DNA from: UBA2897 sp036733925
Lineage (GTDB): Bacteria; Bacillota; Negativicutes; Selenomonadales; Selenomonadaceae
DNA: 64,000 nt
Assembly: GCA_036733925.1 (NCBI GenBank)
Contig: DAIMZO010000002.1
Span: forward strand, 56,491 to 120,490
Reading direction: 5' to 3'
Part shown: in pieces, positions 23,682-30,873 of the stretch
Numbering within the stretch: the stretch's first letter is position 1
Layout: every line of letters begins with the position of its first letter
Program-made: the position numbers and the translations under genes
The notes under the pieces: model-generated
What the model saw: the letters and a program-made list of their open reading frames with translations, nothing else
What the model was told of the DNA's origin: nothing
Database searches by the model: none

Positions 23682-23987
23682 TCAGCAGCCATAAATGCGA
23701 TTCTCGAGGGCCGCCCCGTCTCCTTCTACCATTGCCCTCCGAAAGGATGAAAAAAGGATGACCGATTTCTGATGCCAGATAACGCCCTCGGCAATCTCCT
23801 CCGAGAATCCGTGGATAAAGCAACGAGTCGTCCAGTCCTCAGCCTCATGCGACATGCGTTTGACATAATACTGATCCATCTTCTTATCATAGATGATCAG
23901 CCCATCACAGCTGTCATTCCTGCCAAGACTGTACTGAATCTGCATTTCATTTGCCGTATCCATGGCGATTTTTGCCCAACCCTGCAT
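23682..23987 (-). CDS. Small hypothetical protein
   Basis: 101 aa, not recognised. Seen: an excellent ribosome-binding site (GGAGGG, 8 nt before ATG), its own terminator, and a mixed hydrophilic composition with IQYSLGRNDSCDGLIIYDKK, YYVKRMSHEAEDWTTRCFI and FSSFRRAMVEGD. No signal peptide or membrane segment. A conserved-looking DGLIIYDKK...YYVKRMS region may be a beta-sheet fold; nothing assigns it a function. It stands alone between the MATE pump and the LacI gene, in a comparatively AT-rich 600-bp stretch. Confidence 0.65.
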   Translation of the reverse strand: MQGWAKIAMDTANEMQIQYSLGRNDSCDGLIIYDKKMDQYYVKRMSHEAEDWTTRCFIHGFSEEIAEGVIWHQKSVILFSSFRRAMVEGDGAALENRIYGC

Positions 23988-24221
23988 CGGTTGTTCCCTC
24001 CTTATTCACTTGTTTCCTGACGCATCTTTTTCTGAGAATCTCCCATATTTTTCCTCTTCTCCTCTCCACGGTTGTCAACAGTTTTATCTTGATTTTTCGA
24101 CTATTTCCGTAGGAGATTCTTTGACTGTAAGGCAACCGTTTTTATTGTGTTTTTCACCCGTACCTTTCTACAAGCGTGTACAATATTCCTGCTGTCTTTT
24201 AAAAAATTTTACTTTTTTCGC

Positions 24222-24251
24222 AAAAAAAATTCCCAGTCCTCGCAGACTGGG
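24222..24251 (-). terminator. Terminator of the LacI regulator gene
   Basis: CCCAGTC (24232-24238) pairs with GACTGGG (24245-24251); the minus strand continues AATTTTTTTTGCG. It begins 20 bp beyond the regulator's stop. Confidence 0.85.
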
Positions 24252-24271
24252 TAAAGTGAACCCGGATGGAA

Positions 24272-25288
24272 TCAGAGATTCTCAAGCAGGCGTATCTCAT
24301 TTTTCATGATATAATTCTTTTTCTCAGACATGCGGCCATTGACCAGATACTCGAACGCAAGGCTCACAGCCATGCGTCCCTGCCGGATTGGGTGCTGGTA
24401 GAGGATGGCCTTGACGATGCCATGGCGCATCATCTCGACGGTCAGCGGCACACTGTCGAAGGCAATCGTTGTCGGCCGCTCTTTTTCCGGCAGCTGCATG
24501 ATGGCGCGGCAAGCCCCATATACGCCGCCCGCGAGCAGGAAGATTGCCGTAATGTCCGGATGGTCGTCGAGCAGGTTCTTCGTGCGCTCATAGGAAAAGA
24601 TCTCGTCATCACCATTCTCGACGATACCGGCGATAGAAAACCCTGGAATCCTCTCCATGCGGTGCTGGAATCCCTGCAGCCTCTCGCAATGGCCGAGCAC
24701 CTGGCGGCTGCCCATGACGATGCCGACTTTGGCCTGCTCGCCGAGCAGTGCCTCGAGCAAGGCACAGGCCGTCTCGCCGCCGTTGAAGTAATCGCTGCCG
24801 ACATAGCAATGCCGCTTGGAGCTCTTGATGTCGTTGACCACGGTCACGACAAAAATGCCGCTGTCCACGAAATCGTCGATGGCTTCCGCGATGCGCGCGT
24901 CGTCAATCGGGCTGATGATCAGCGCGTTGATGTCTTCTTTCATCGTCTGCATCAGATGCAGCTGCTTGTCGACGTCATAGCCCTTCATCGGATAATAGCG
25001 CACGGTCAAGCCGTAGATAGCATACGCCTTGGCCGCCCGATCCATGCCGTGGATGACATCATCAAAGAACGCATTCCCCTCCGACGACAGCAGCACGCCG
25101 ATGACCGGCTTGTTTTTCCGCGCAGAGAGGGCATGCCCGGCCGGATTCGGCTTATAGCCGAGCTGTTTGGCCATTTTCCGGATCATTTCCGCCGTCTCAG
25201 CATTGACTCTCCCGCGGCCGTTCAGTGCGCGATCCACGGTTCCCCGCGAAACGCCGCAAAGCTCCGCTATCTTCTGCATGGTAATCAT
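24272..25288 (-). CDS. LacI family sugar-responsive repressor
   Basis: 338 aa. Seen: an N-terminal LacI helix-turn-helix with hinge (MQKIAELCGVSRGTVDRALN; GYKPNPAGHALSARK) and a periplasmic-binding-protein type ligand domain of the ribose/xylose-binding kind (VIGVLLSSEGNAFFDDVIHG; ALIISPIDDARI; CYVGSDYFNGGETACALLE; TIAFDSVPLTVEMM). Start: ATG 25288, eight nt after AAAGGAG. It lies downstream of the xylB-DUF4867 genes with its own -10-like TATGAT. The paired palindromes at 27782-27797 and 28001-28016, upstream of xylB and the isomerase gene, are its likely operators. The ligand is probably the pathway sugar. Confidence 0.9.
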   Translation of the reverse strand: MITMQKIAELCGVSRGTVDRALNGRGRVNAETAEMIRKMAKQLGYKPNPAGHALSARKNKPVIGVLLSSEGNAFFDDVIHGMDRAAKAYAIYGLTVRYYPMKGYDVDKQLHLMQTMKEDINALIISPIDDARIAEAIDDFVDSGIFVVTVVNDIKSSKRHCYVGSDYFNGGETACALLEALLGEQAKVGIVMGSRQVLGHCERLQGFQHRMERIPGFSIAGIVENGDDEIFSYERTKNLLDDHPDITAIFLLAGGVYGACRAIMQLPEKERPTTIAFDSVPLTVEMMRHGIVKAILYQHPIRQGRMAVSLAFEYLVNGRMSEKKNYIMKNEIRLLENL

Positions 25289-25403
25289 CGGCTGGTCTCC
25301 TTTCTCCCCGCACTGCAGCATCGACAGCCTCCTTTATCGCTTATCATAGCAGATTCTTCCCGCGGACTTCAAGTCAAAAAAACCAGCACTTTTCCTGCGG
25401 CGT

Positions 25404-26027
25404 TCAAAGCGTGAGATTTTCCCCGCGCAGGCCGAGCCAGGCGCCATCCACGCCGAGCCCGCTCTCCTCATGCGCAAGCATCCATTTATTGACGGCGAAC
25501 AACAGGCGGTTCTCCCCCTCCTTTGCGACCGGATTCTTCAGTGCTTCATTCGTGCCGCGCGGCAGGGCCACGCCGCAGTAGAACGCCTTGCCATCTATGC
25601 CGCACGGCGCGAAATGCAGCGTCGTCGCATAAAGCTCGACGGCCGTCCCCGCCGGGACAAAGAACGCCTCGACTTTGCCCGTATCGTAGATCCATGCCGC
25701 GGGGTCGATATCCTGCTGCCGGCCGAGCATCAACACGAGATCCGTCGCCGCGATATCGATTTCCGACGAGCGGTGGTATTCGAGCGCGTTGAGCTTTTCG
25801 TTATGCCCGCTGCAATGACCGAGCTCCACCGGCATCTCCCCATACGTCCTGTCCGACAGTTCCCGGAAAATTGGCAGCGCCTCGAGTTCCGCAACCGACG
25901 GCTCGTAGACCGTCCCCTCCGCCGGGATGCTCCGCTTCTTCAGGCAGGCGCAAAAATCCGCCGTATCCAAATCCATAACGCGTCCATAAGGCCGAAACGC
26001 GCTCTCCGTAACTTTTTTCCAATCCAT
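25404..26027 (-). CDS. DUF4867 family protein
   Basis: 207 aa, cupin-like, function uncharacterised. Seen: PVELGHCSGHNEKLNALEYH (His and Glu residues typical of a cupin metal site), LVLMLGRQQDI, EAFFVPAGTAVELYATTLHF, APCGIDGKAFYCGVALPRGT. Known: DUF4867 proteins recur in sugar operons beside kinases and fucose-isomerase-like enzymes, and are suspected to be small-molecule isomerases or lyases. Here it follows xylB and a degraded ABC permease, so it belongs to the same LacI-controlled locus. Moderate certainty on the family, none on the reaction. Confidence 0.8.
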   Translation of the reverse strand: MDWKKVTESAFRPYGRVMDLDTADFCACLKKRSIPAEGTVYEPSVAELEALPIFRELSDRTYGEMPVELGHCSGHNEKLNALEYHRSSEIDIAATDLVLMLGRQQDIDPAAWIYDTGKVEAFFVPAGTAVELYATTLHFAPCGIDGKAFYCGVALPRGTNEALKNPVAKEGENRLLFAVNKWMLAHEESGLGVDGAWLGLRGENLTL

Positions 26028-26064
26028 ATCTTGTTTCCTCCAACTATGAATTTCTGATCGTGAC

Positions 26065-26220
26065 TTATTTCTTTGACTGGTTGTAGATATCGAACGCGAC
26101 AGCTGCCATCAGCCCCATATCGACAAAGATCAGGAAGCGAACCCATTTCGTCTTGATACCGGAAAGGCGCGCTGCATTCTCATTGCCGCCGAGTGCGTAG
26201 ATATGGCGGCCGATGATCAT
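26065..26220 (-). pseudogene. Residual fragment of a sugar ABC transporter permease (XylH/RbsC type)
   Basis: 51 codons. Seen: MIIGRHIYALGGNENAARLS, GIKTKWVRFLIFVDMGLMAAV and AFDIYNQSKK to a TAA stop. Known: FGR.(I/V)YA.GGN..AARLSGI is the conserved cytoplasmic loop of BPD_transp_2 permeases (normally about residue 200-230 of 320-400), while AVAFDIYN.. resembles their extreme C-terminus. So at least two deletions are implied: everything before the loop, and everything between the loop and the tail (junction near AAVAFD). The fragment begins 12 bp after the xylB stop. Either a decayed importer gene or an assembly collapse. Confidence 0.75.
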
Positions 26221-26232
26221 ACGGTCGCAGAT

Positions 26233-27759
26233 TTACTCCAATCCGGCAAGGTCTTGATAGCAATCCTTTAATTGTTGATAAAGCTTCTGGTAAAGCTTAT
26301 GTCCCCTCTTGTAATATGCGGCGGATCCGGCCTGCGGCTCGCAGGTATCCGCCTTCTGGATGAATGCGCGGCAGGCGCTCGGGACATCCCGGAATACGCC
26401 GGCTCCTGTCCCTGCGAGGATGGCCGCCCCGAGTGCGGGCCCCTCCGTGCTGTCCACGGTGCTGATTGGCGTACCGTACATATCGGCCAGCATCTGCCGC
26501 CAGATTGGGCTTTTCGCGCCGCCGCCGCAGGCCATCATGCTGTGGATAGATACGCCCATCTCGCGCAGGACATCCAGGCAGTCCGTCAGGGAGTAGCTGA
26601 CGCCCTCCATGACGGCACGCGCCATATCAGCTTTCGTGTGCATCGCGGAAAGGCCGAAGAACACGCCGCGGCAGTCCGGATCGAGATGCGGCGTGCGCTC
26701 GCCCATCAGGTACGGCAGGTAGATCAGACGCCGGCTGCCGGCTGGAACCTTCGCGACGTCCTGATTGATCAGGTCGTACGAGCTCTTGCCGAGGCGTTCC
26801 GCCTGTTCCTTGTACGCATCGCCGAGGTTATCGCGGAACCAGCGGAGCGACAGCCCTGCCGCCTGTGTGACACCCATGACGTGCCAGCAGCCCGGTACCG
26901 CGCAGCAGAACGTATGCACGCGCCCCTTCGGGTCGATGCGCGGCTCGCTCGTATGCGCGAAAACAACCCCACTCGTGCCGATGGTCGTAAAGGCTGTGCC
27001 GTCTGTGACGATTCCCGTGCCGACCGCCGCGGCGGCGTTGTCCCCGGCGCCGCCGACGACCACCGTGTCCATCCGCAGGCCCGTCTTTTCCGCAAATTCT
27101 CTGCTGATGGTTCCCGTGACTTCCGGCGACTCATAGACGCGCGGCAACAGATCTTTATCGATATCGAGTTTCTCGAGCACCTCATCCGACCAGCAGCGGT
27201 GCGGAATGTCGAGCAGCTGCATGCCGCTCGCGTCGGAAACCTCCGTCGCATACTCCCCCGTCATGCGGAACCGCACGTAGTCCTTCGGCAACAGGATATG
27301 GCAGCATTGTGCGTAGATTTCCGGCTCATGATTGCGGACCCAGAGGATCTTCGAAGCGGTGAAGCCCGTCAGCGCCGGGTTCGCCGTGATCTCAATCAGG
27401 CGTTTCTTCCCGACGCGTTCCGTGATTTCCTCGCATTCGCGCCCTGTGCGCTGATCGCACCAGATGATGGATGGACGGAGCACCCGGTTATGTTCATCGA
27501 GCATCACGAGGCCATGCATCTGGCCGGAAAGGCCAATCCCCTTGATGTCCGCGGCATCCACGCCTGAATCCTGCACGACCTTGCAAATGGTATGTTCCAC
27601 CGCCTGATACCAATCCAGCGGATTCTGTTCCGCCCAGCCGTTTTCCGGCTGAAAAAGCGGATACTCCTCCGATGCCGATGCCACGATATTGCAGCAGTCA
27701 TCAAATAATACAGTCTTCGTCGCCGAAGTACCGATATCCACACCAATCAGATAACGCAT
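26233..27759 (-). CDS. xylB: Xylulokinase (FGGY family)
   Basis: 508 aa. Phosphorylates D-xylulose (or a related ketopentose) at C5, feeding the pentose phosphate pathway. Seen: GVDIGTSATKTVLFD (phosphate 1 motif), WAEQNPLDWYQAV, GIGLSGQMHGLVMLDE (the SGQMHG signature typical of xylulokinases), FTASKILWVRNHEPE, GGAGDNAAAAVGTGIV and MACGGGAKSPIWRQML. Start: ATG 27759 with AGGAGG 6 nt upstream. The promoter is TTGACC, 17 bp, TATATT (minus), followed by a palindromic operator. The sugar isomerase lies divergently, so this pair probably handles the same pentose or deoxyhexose. Confidence 0.9.
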   Translation of the reverse strand: MRYLIGVDIGTSATKTVLFDDCCNIVASASEEYPLFQPENGWAEQNPLDWYQAVEHTICKVVQDSGVDAADIKGIGLSGQMHGLVMLDEHNRVLRPSIIWCDQRTGRECEEITERVGKKRLIEITANPALTGFTASKILWVRNHEPEIYAQCCHILLPKDYVRFRMTGEYATEVSDASGMQLLDIPHRCWSDEVLEKLDIDKDLLPRVYESPEVTGTISREFAEKTGLRMDTVVVGGAGDNAAAAVGTGIVTDGTAFTTIGTSGVVFAHTSEPRIDPKGRVHTFCCAVPGCWHVMGVTQAAGLSLRWFRDNLGDAYKEQAERLGKSSYDLINQDVAKVPAGSRRLIYLPYLMGERTPHLDPDCRGVFFGLSAMHTKADMARAVMEGVSYSLTDCLDVLREMGVSIHSMMACGGGAKSPIWRQMLADMYGTPISTVDSTEGPALGAAILAGTGAGVFRDVPSACRAFIQKADTCEPQAGSAAYYKRGHKLYQKLYQQLKDCYQDLAGLE

Positions 27760-27781
27760 ATTTGTCCTCCTAAGTCTTCTT

Positions 27782-27797
27782 GCGTTCACATGAACGC
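27782..27797. promoter_or_regulatory. LacI-type operator upstream of xylB
   Basis: GCGTTCA-CA-TGAACGC, a 7-bp-arm palindrome just downstream of the xylB promoter (-10 TATATT at 27811-27816, -35 TTGACC at 27834-27839, complements). It shares GCGT-CA-ATG-ACGC positions with the palindrome at 28001-28016. Confidence 0.65.
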
Positions 27798-27810
27798 TCA
27801 CTATAGGTAA

Positions 27811-27839
27811 AATATAGCACACGATAAAGCACGGGTCAA
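27811..27839 (-). promoter_or_regulatory. xylB promoter
   Basis: TTGACC (complement of 27834-27839), 17-bp spacer, TATATT (complement of 27811-27816). The operator palindrome overlaps the expected transcript start region. Confidence 0.65.
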
Positions 27840-27957
27840 TAGGCTGATTTAATTTTCTATTTTTTCTTGATTTACGGGAAAATTATTGTTCTTCCTTGTA
27901 TTCATAACAGAATAAGCATATTACATAAAGAATACGATGGGAGTATCGTAAAAACGA

Positions 27958-28016
27958 TTGACAAATCCAGGTTGTCGTGATAGGCTAAAAGCTGAAATTA
28001 GCGTGCATATGCACGC
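27958..28016 (+). promoter_or_regulatory. Isomerase promoter with palindromic operator
   Basis: TTGACA (27958-27963), a 17-bp spacer and a poor -10 TAGGCT (27981-27986); then the perfect palindrome GCGTGCATATGCACGC (28001-28016), 60 bp upstream of the isomerase ATG. It closely resembles the xylB operator, so both divergent units should answer to the same LacI protein. Confidence 0.65.
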
Positions 28017-28075
28017 AAAATGGATAAAATCGTTGTGTCGAAGTGTTGAAGTCAAATAAAAAAGGAGCGCTTACT

Positions 28076-29572
28076 ATGAAGTCGAACAACATCCCGACCC
28101 TCAAATGCGGCATTCTTTCCGTCAGCCGCGACTGTTTCATCATTTCCCTGTCTGAGAACCGCCGCAAGGCTATCGTCGATGCCTACAGCAAAAAATACGG
28201 TCAGCTGTACGAGGTGAAGAAGACGGTCGAGAACGAGACGGATATGCTCGAGGCCGTGAAAGAGGCAAAGGACGCCCAGTGCAATGCCCTCGTCGTATTC
28301 CTCGGAAACTTCGGCCCTGAGACCCCGGAGACGCTCATCGCGCGTGAATTCGATGGCCCGGTCATGTACGTCGCAGCCGCCGAGGAAACGGGCAAGAACC
28401 TCATCAACGGGCGCGGCGATGCGTATTGCGGTATGCTGAACTGCTCGTATAACCTCGGCCTGCGCCATCTGAAATCATTCATCCCGGAATACCCGGTCGG
28501 CACTGCGGAGGAAATCGCCGACATGATTGCGGAATTCCAGCCCGTCGCACGTACCTTGCTCGGCCTCAAGGATCTCAAGATCATCACGTTTGGCCCGCGC
28601 CCGCAGGATTTCTTCGCGTGCAACGCGCCGATCCAGCCGCTCTACGACCTCGGCGTCGAAATCGAGGAGAACTCCGAGCTCGACCTGCTCGTCGCCTACC
28701 GTTCGCACGAAAACGACCCGCGTATCAAGGACGTCGTCGCGGACATGACGAAGGAGCTCGGCACCGAGGGCGGCAATCCGTACCCGGATCTCTTGCCGCG
28801 CATGGCACAGTACGAGCTCACGCTGCTCGACTGGATGGAACAGCACAAGGGCGCGCGCAAATACGTAGCCTTTGCGAATAAATGCTGGCCGGCTTTCCCG
28901 TCGGAATTCCGCTTCGAGCCGTGCTACGTCAACAGCCGCCTCGTATCGCGCGGCATTCCGGTCGCCTGCGAAGTCGATATCTACGGTGCACTCTCTGAGT
29001 ACATCGGCCTCTGCGTCTCGCAGGATGCCGTCACTTTGCTCGACATCAACAATTCCGTGCCGAAAGACCTTTTCGACGCGCAGATCAAAGGGACGAAAAA
29101 CTATACGCTCAAAGATACGTTCATGGGCTTCCATTGCGGCAATACACCGCTCTGCAAGCTGCACAAGGGCGGCGTCAAGTACCAGCTGATCCAGAACCGC
29201 CTGCTCGAGAACGGCAATACGCCAGACATCACACGTGGCACGCTCGAGGGCGATATTGCGGCCGGAGACATCACGTTCTTCCGCCTGCAGAGCACCGCAG
29301 ATGGGCAGCTCCGCGCCTACATTGCAGAGGGCGAAGTCCTGCCAGCTGCCACGAACTCGTTCGGCGGCATTGGCATCTTCGCGATTCCGGAAATGGGCCG
29401 CTTCTACCGCCATGTCCTTATCGAGAAGCACTTCCCGCATCACGGCGCCGTCGCGTTCGGCCATTTCGGCAAATCGATCTTCTCAATCCTGAAATATCTC
29501 GGCGTCGCCGACGTATCCTTCAACCAGCCGAAGGACATGCTCTACCCAAGCGAGAATCCGTTTGCGGAATAA
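28076..29572 (+). CDS. Fucose/arabinose isomerase family sugar isomerase
   Basis: 498 aa. Seen: an N-terminal Rossmann-like domain (ALVVFLGNFGPETPETLI; YGMLNCSYNLGLRHL-like CGMLNCSYNLGLRHL), TFGPRPQDFFACNAP, and the catalytic-domain signatures NKCWPAFPSEF, VACEVDIYGALSEYIG, LLDINNSV, FHCGNTPLCK and HHGAVAFGHFGK. Known: L-fucose isomerase family enzymes use a Glu-Asp-His metal site for aldose-ketose isomerisation. Exact substrate unknown. With a xylulokinase and a LacI regulator next door, a D-arabinose/L-fucose-like or xylose-like aldose is plausible. Start: ATG 28076 with AAGGAG upstream; ATG 28043 is not preferred. The 28-kb region has no xylA. Confidence 0.85.
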   Translation: MKSNNIPTLKCGILSVSRDCFIISLSENRRKAIVDAYSKKYGQLYEVKKTVENETDMLEAVKEAKDAQCNALVVFLGNFGPETPETLIAREFDGPVMYVAAAEETGKNLINGRGDAYCGMLNCSYNLGLRHLKSFIPEYPVGTAEEIADMIAEFQPVARTLLGLKDLKIITFGPRPQDFFACNAPIQPLYDLGVEIEENSELDLLVAYRSHENDPRIKDVVADMTKELGTEGGNPYPDLLPRMAQYELTLLDWMEQHKGARKYVAFANKCWPAFPSEFRFEPCYVNSRLVSRGIPVACEVDIYGALSEYIGLCVSQDAVTLLDINNSVPKDLFDAQIKGTKNYTLKDTFMGFHCGNTPLCKLHKGGVKYQLIQNRLLENGNTPDITRGTLEGDIAAGDITFFRLQSTADGQLRAYIAEGEVLPAATNSFGGIGIFAIPEMGRFYRHVLIEKHFPHHGAVAFGHFGKSIFSILKYLGVADVSFNQPKDMLYPSENPFAE

Positions 29573-29601
29573 ACAAGATAACGCCCTATTTCTATCCTCT
29601 C

Positions 29602-29632
29602 ACCGCATCCATGCTTCGGATGCGGTCTTTTT
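29602..29632 (+). terminator. Terminator of the isomerase gene
   Basis: ACCGCATCC (29602-29610) pairs with GGATGCGGT (29618-29626) with a 7-nt loop and a TCTTTTT tail. Confidence 0.9.
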
Positions 29633-29709
29633 CATGCCATAAAGGCTGTATGTTTTTATACACCTGTATTTTTCAAATAGATATTTTAGAAAAAATTTCA
29701 CAAATCGCA

Positions 29710-29748
29710 TTGACAACCGACAGTTGCGGTTGTAATATTGTATACAAT
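29710..29748 (+). promoter_or_regulatory. BASS-transporter promoter with inverted repeats
   Basis: TTGACA (29710-29715), 17 bp, TAATAT (29733-29738). ACAACCG and CGGTTGT (29713-29719, 29727-29733) form an inverted repeat with a 7-bp centre exactly across the spacer; ATTGTATACAAT (29737-29748) is a second palindrome at the start site. Probably an operator pair. Confidence 0.6.
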
Positions 29749-29794
29749 CTACCGAAAAGAACAGATTCAGAGACACAAAATGGAGATGGGATTT

Positions 29795-30760
29795 ATGCGA
29801 TTTCTCGAAAAACTGAGTGGATTCATATCGAAGTATATGGCGGTGTTCGTCATTCTGGTCGCCGCTATCGCTCTGTTCCAGCCGTGGACGTTCAAATGGG
29901 CAGCCCCGCAGATTGCGATTCTGCTCGGCGTCGTCATGTTCGGCATGGGCACGACGCTCCGGCTGCGCGACTTCCGGCTGGTATTCCAGCGCCCAAAGGA
30001 CGTCCTCGTCGGCGCCCTGGCGCAGTTCACGATCATGCCGGGCATCGCCTGGCTGCTCGCGAAAGGCTTCGGTCTGCCGCCAGAGCTCGCAGCCGGCGTC
30101 ATCCTCGTCGGCACCTGTCCGGGCGGTACCTCGTCGAACGTCATGACGTACCTCGCGCGCGGCGACGTCGCGCTTTCCGTTTCGATGACCATGACGACGA
30201 CAATCCTCGCACCGGTCGTCACGCCGCTCCTGACCTGGTGGCTCGCCGGTGCATGGGTTGACATCTCCCTGTCGGCCATGATGCTCTCCATCGTGAAAGT
30301 CGTCATCGTGCCGATTGTCGGCGGCATCATCGTCAACACGCTGTTCGGCAATTTCGTCCAAAAATACGTGAAGCTCTTGCCTCTCATTTCGGTTGTCGCC
30401 ATCGTCCTGATTGTCGGCGGCGTCGTTTCCGTCAGCTCGCAGCGCATCATGGAGACGGGCGCACTGATCATGCTCGTCGTCATGCTGCACAACCTGCTCG
30501 GCTACGCACTCGGTTTCGGCATCGCAAAGGCTCTTCGCATGGACATCGCAAAAGCCAAGGCGATTTCCATCGAGGTCGGCATGCAGAACTCCGGCCTTGC
30601 CACGTCGCTCGCCATGATGCATTTCGGCGCTGCAGCGGCAATCCCGGGCGCAATCTTCTCCGTATGGCACAACATCTCCGGTTCGCTCGCGGCCAACTAC
30701 CTTGCGCGCCGCATGACGAAGGACGACGAAGAGAAAGCAGAGCCAGCAATGGAAGAATGA
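29795..30760 (+). CDS. BASS/SBF family Na+-coupled organic anion transporter
   Basis: 321 aa, about ten membrane segments. Seen: LLGVVMFGMGTTLRLRDFRL, VGTCPGGTSSNVMTYLARGD (the hallmark Gly-Thr-x-Pro-Gly-Gly crossover motif), VSMTMTTTILAPVVTPLL and ISIEVGMQNSGLATSLAMMH, the second crossover. Known: BASS (bile acid:Na+ symporter) family members move bile acids, pantothenate precursors (PanS) or keto acids. The substrate here cannot be told. Start: ATG 29795; GGAG lies 9 nt upstream. The C-terminus is acidic and cytoplasmic. It is monocistronic with its own operator-rich promoter and a strong terminator. Confidence 0.88.
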   Translation: MRFLEKLSGFISKYMAVFVILVAAIALFQPWTFKWAAPQIAILLGVVMFGMGTTLRLRDFRLVFQRPKDVLVGALAQFTIMPGIAWLLAKGFGLPPELAAGVILVGTCPGGTSSNVMTYLARGDVALSVSMTMTTTILAPVVTPLLTWWLAGAWVDISLSAMMLSIVKVVIVPIVGGIIVNTLFGNFVQKYVKLLPLISVVAIVLIVGGVVSVSSQRIMETGALIMLVVMLHNLLGYALGFGIAKALRMDIAKAKAISIEVGMQNSGLATSLAMMHFGAAAAIPGAIFSVWHNISGSLAANYLARRMTKDDEEKAEPAMEE

Positions 30761-30790
30761 TGGATTTTTCATAAATCACAGCAAAAATCG

Positions 30791-30846
30791 AAAACGGGGA
30801 TTCTGTACGGGCCGACGTGCGGCTTGTGCAGAATCCCCGTTTTTTC
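30791..30846. terminator. Bidirectional terminator
   Basis: AAACGGGGATTCTG pairs with CAGAATCCCCGTTT around a larger inner loop; T6 follows on the plus strand and T/A-rich flanks on the minus. It separates the convergent BASS and cbiA genes. Confidence 0.88.
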
Positions 30847-30873
30847 TATATTCTATACCGGCATCATGAGGCT

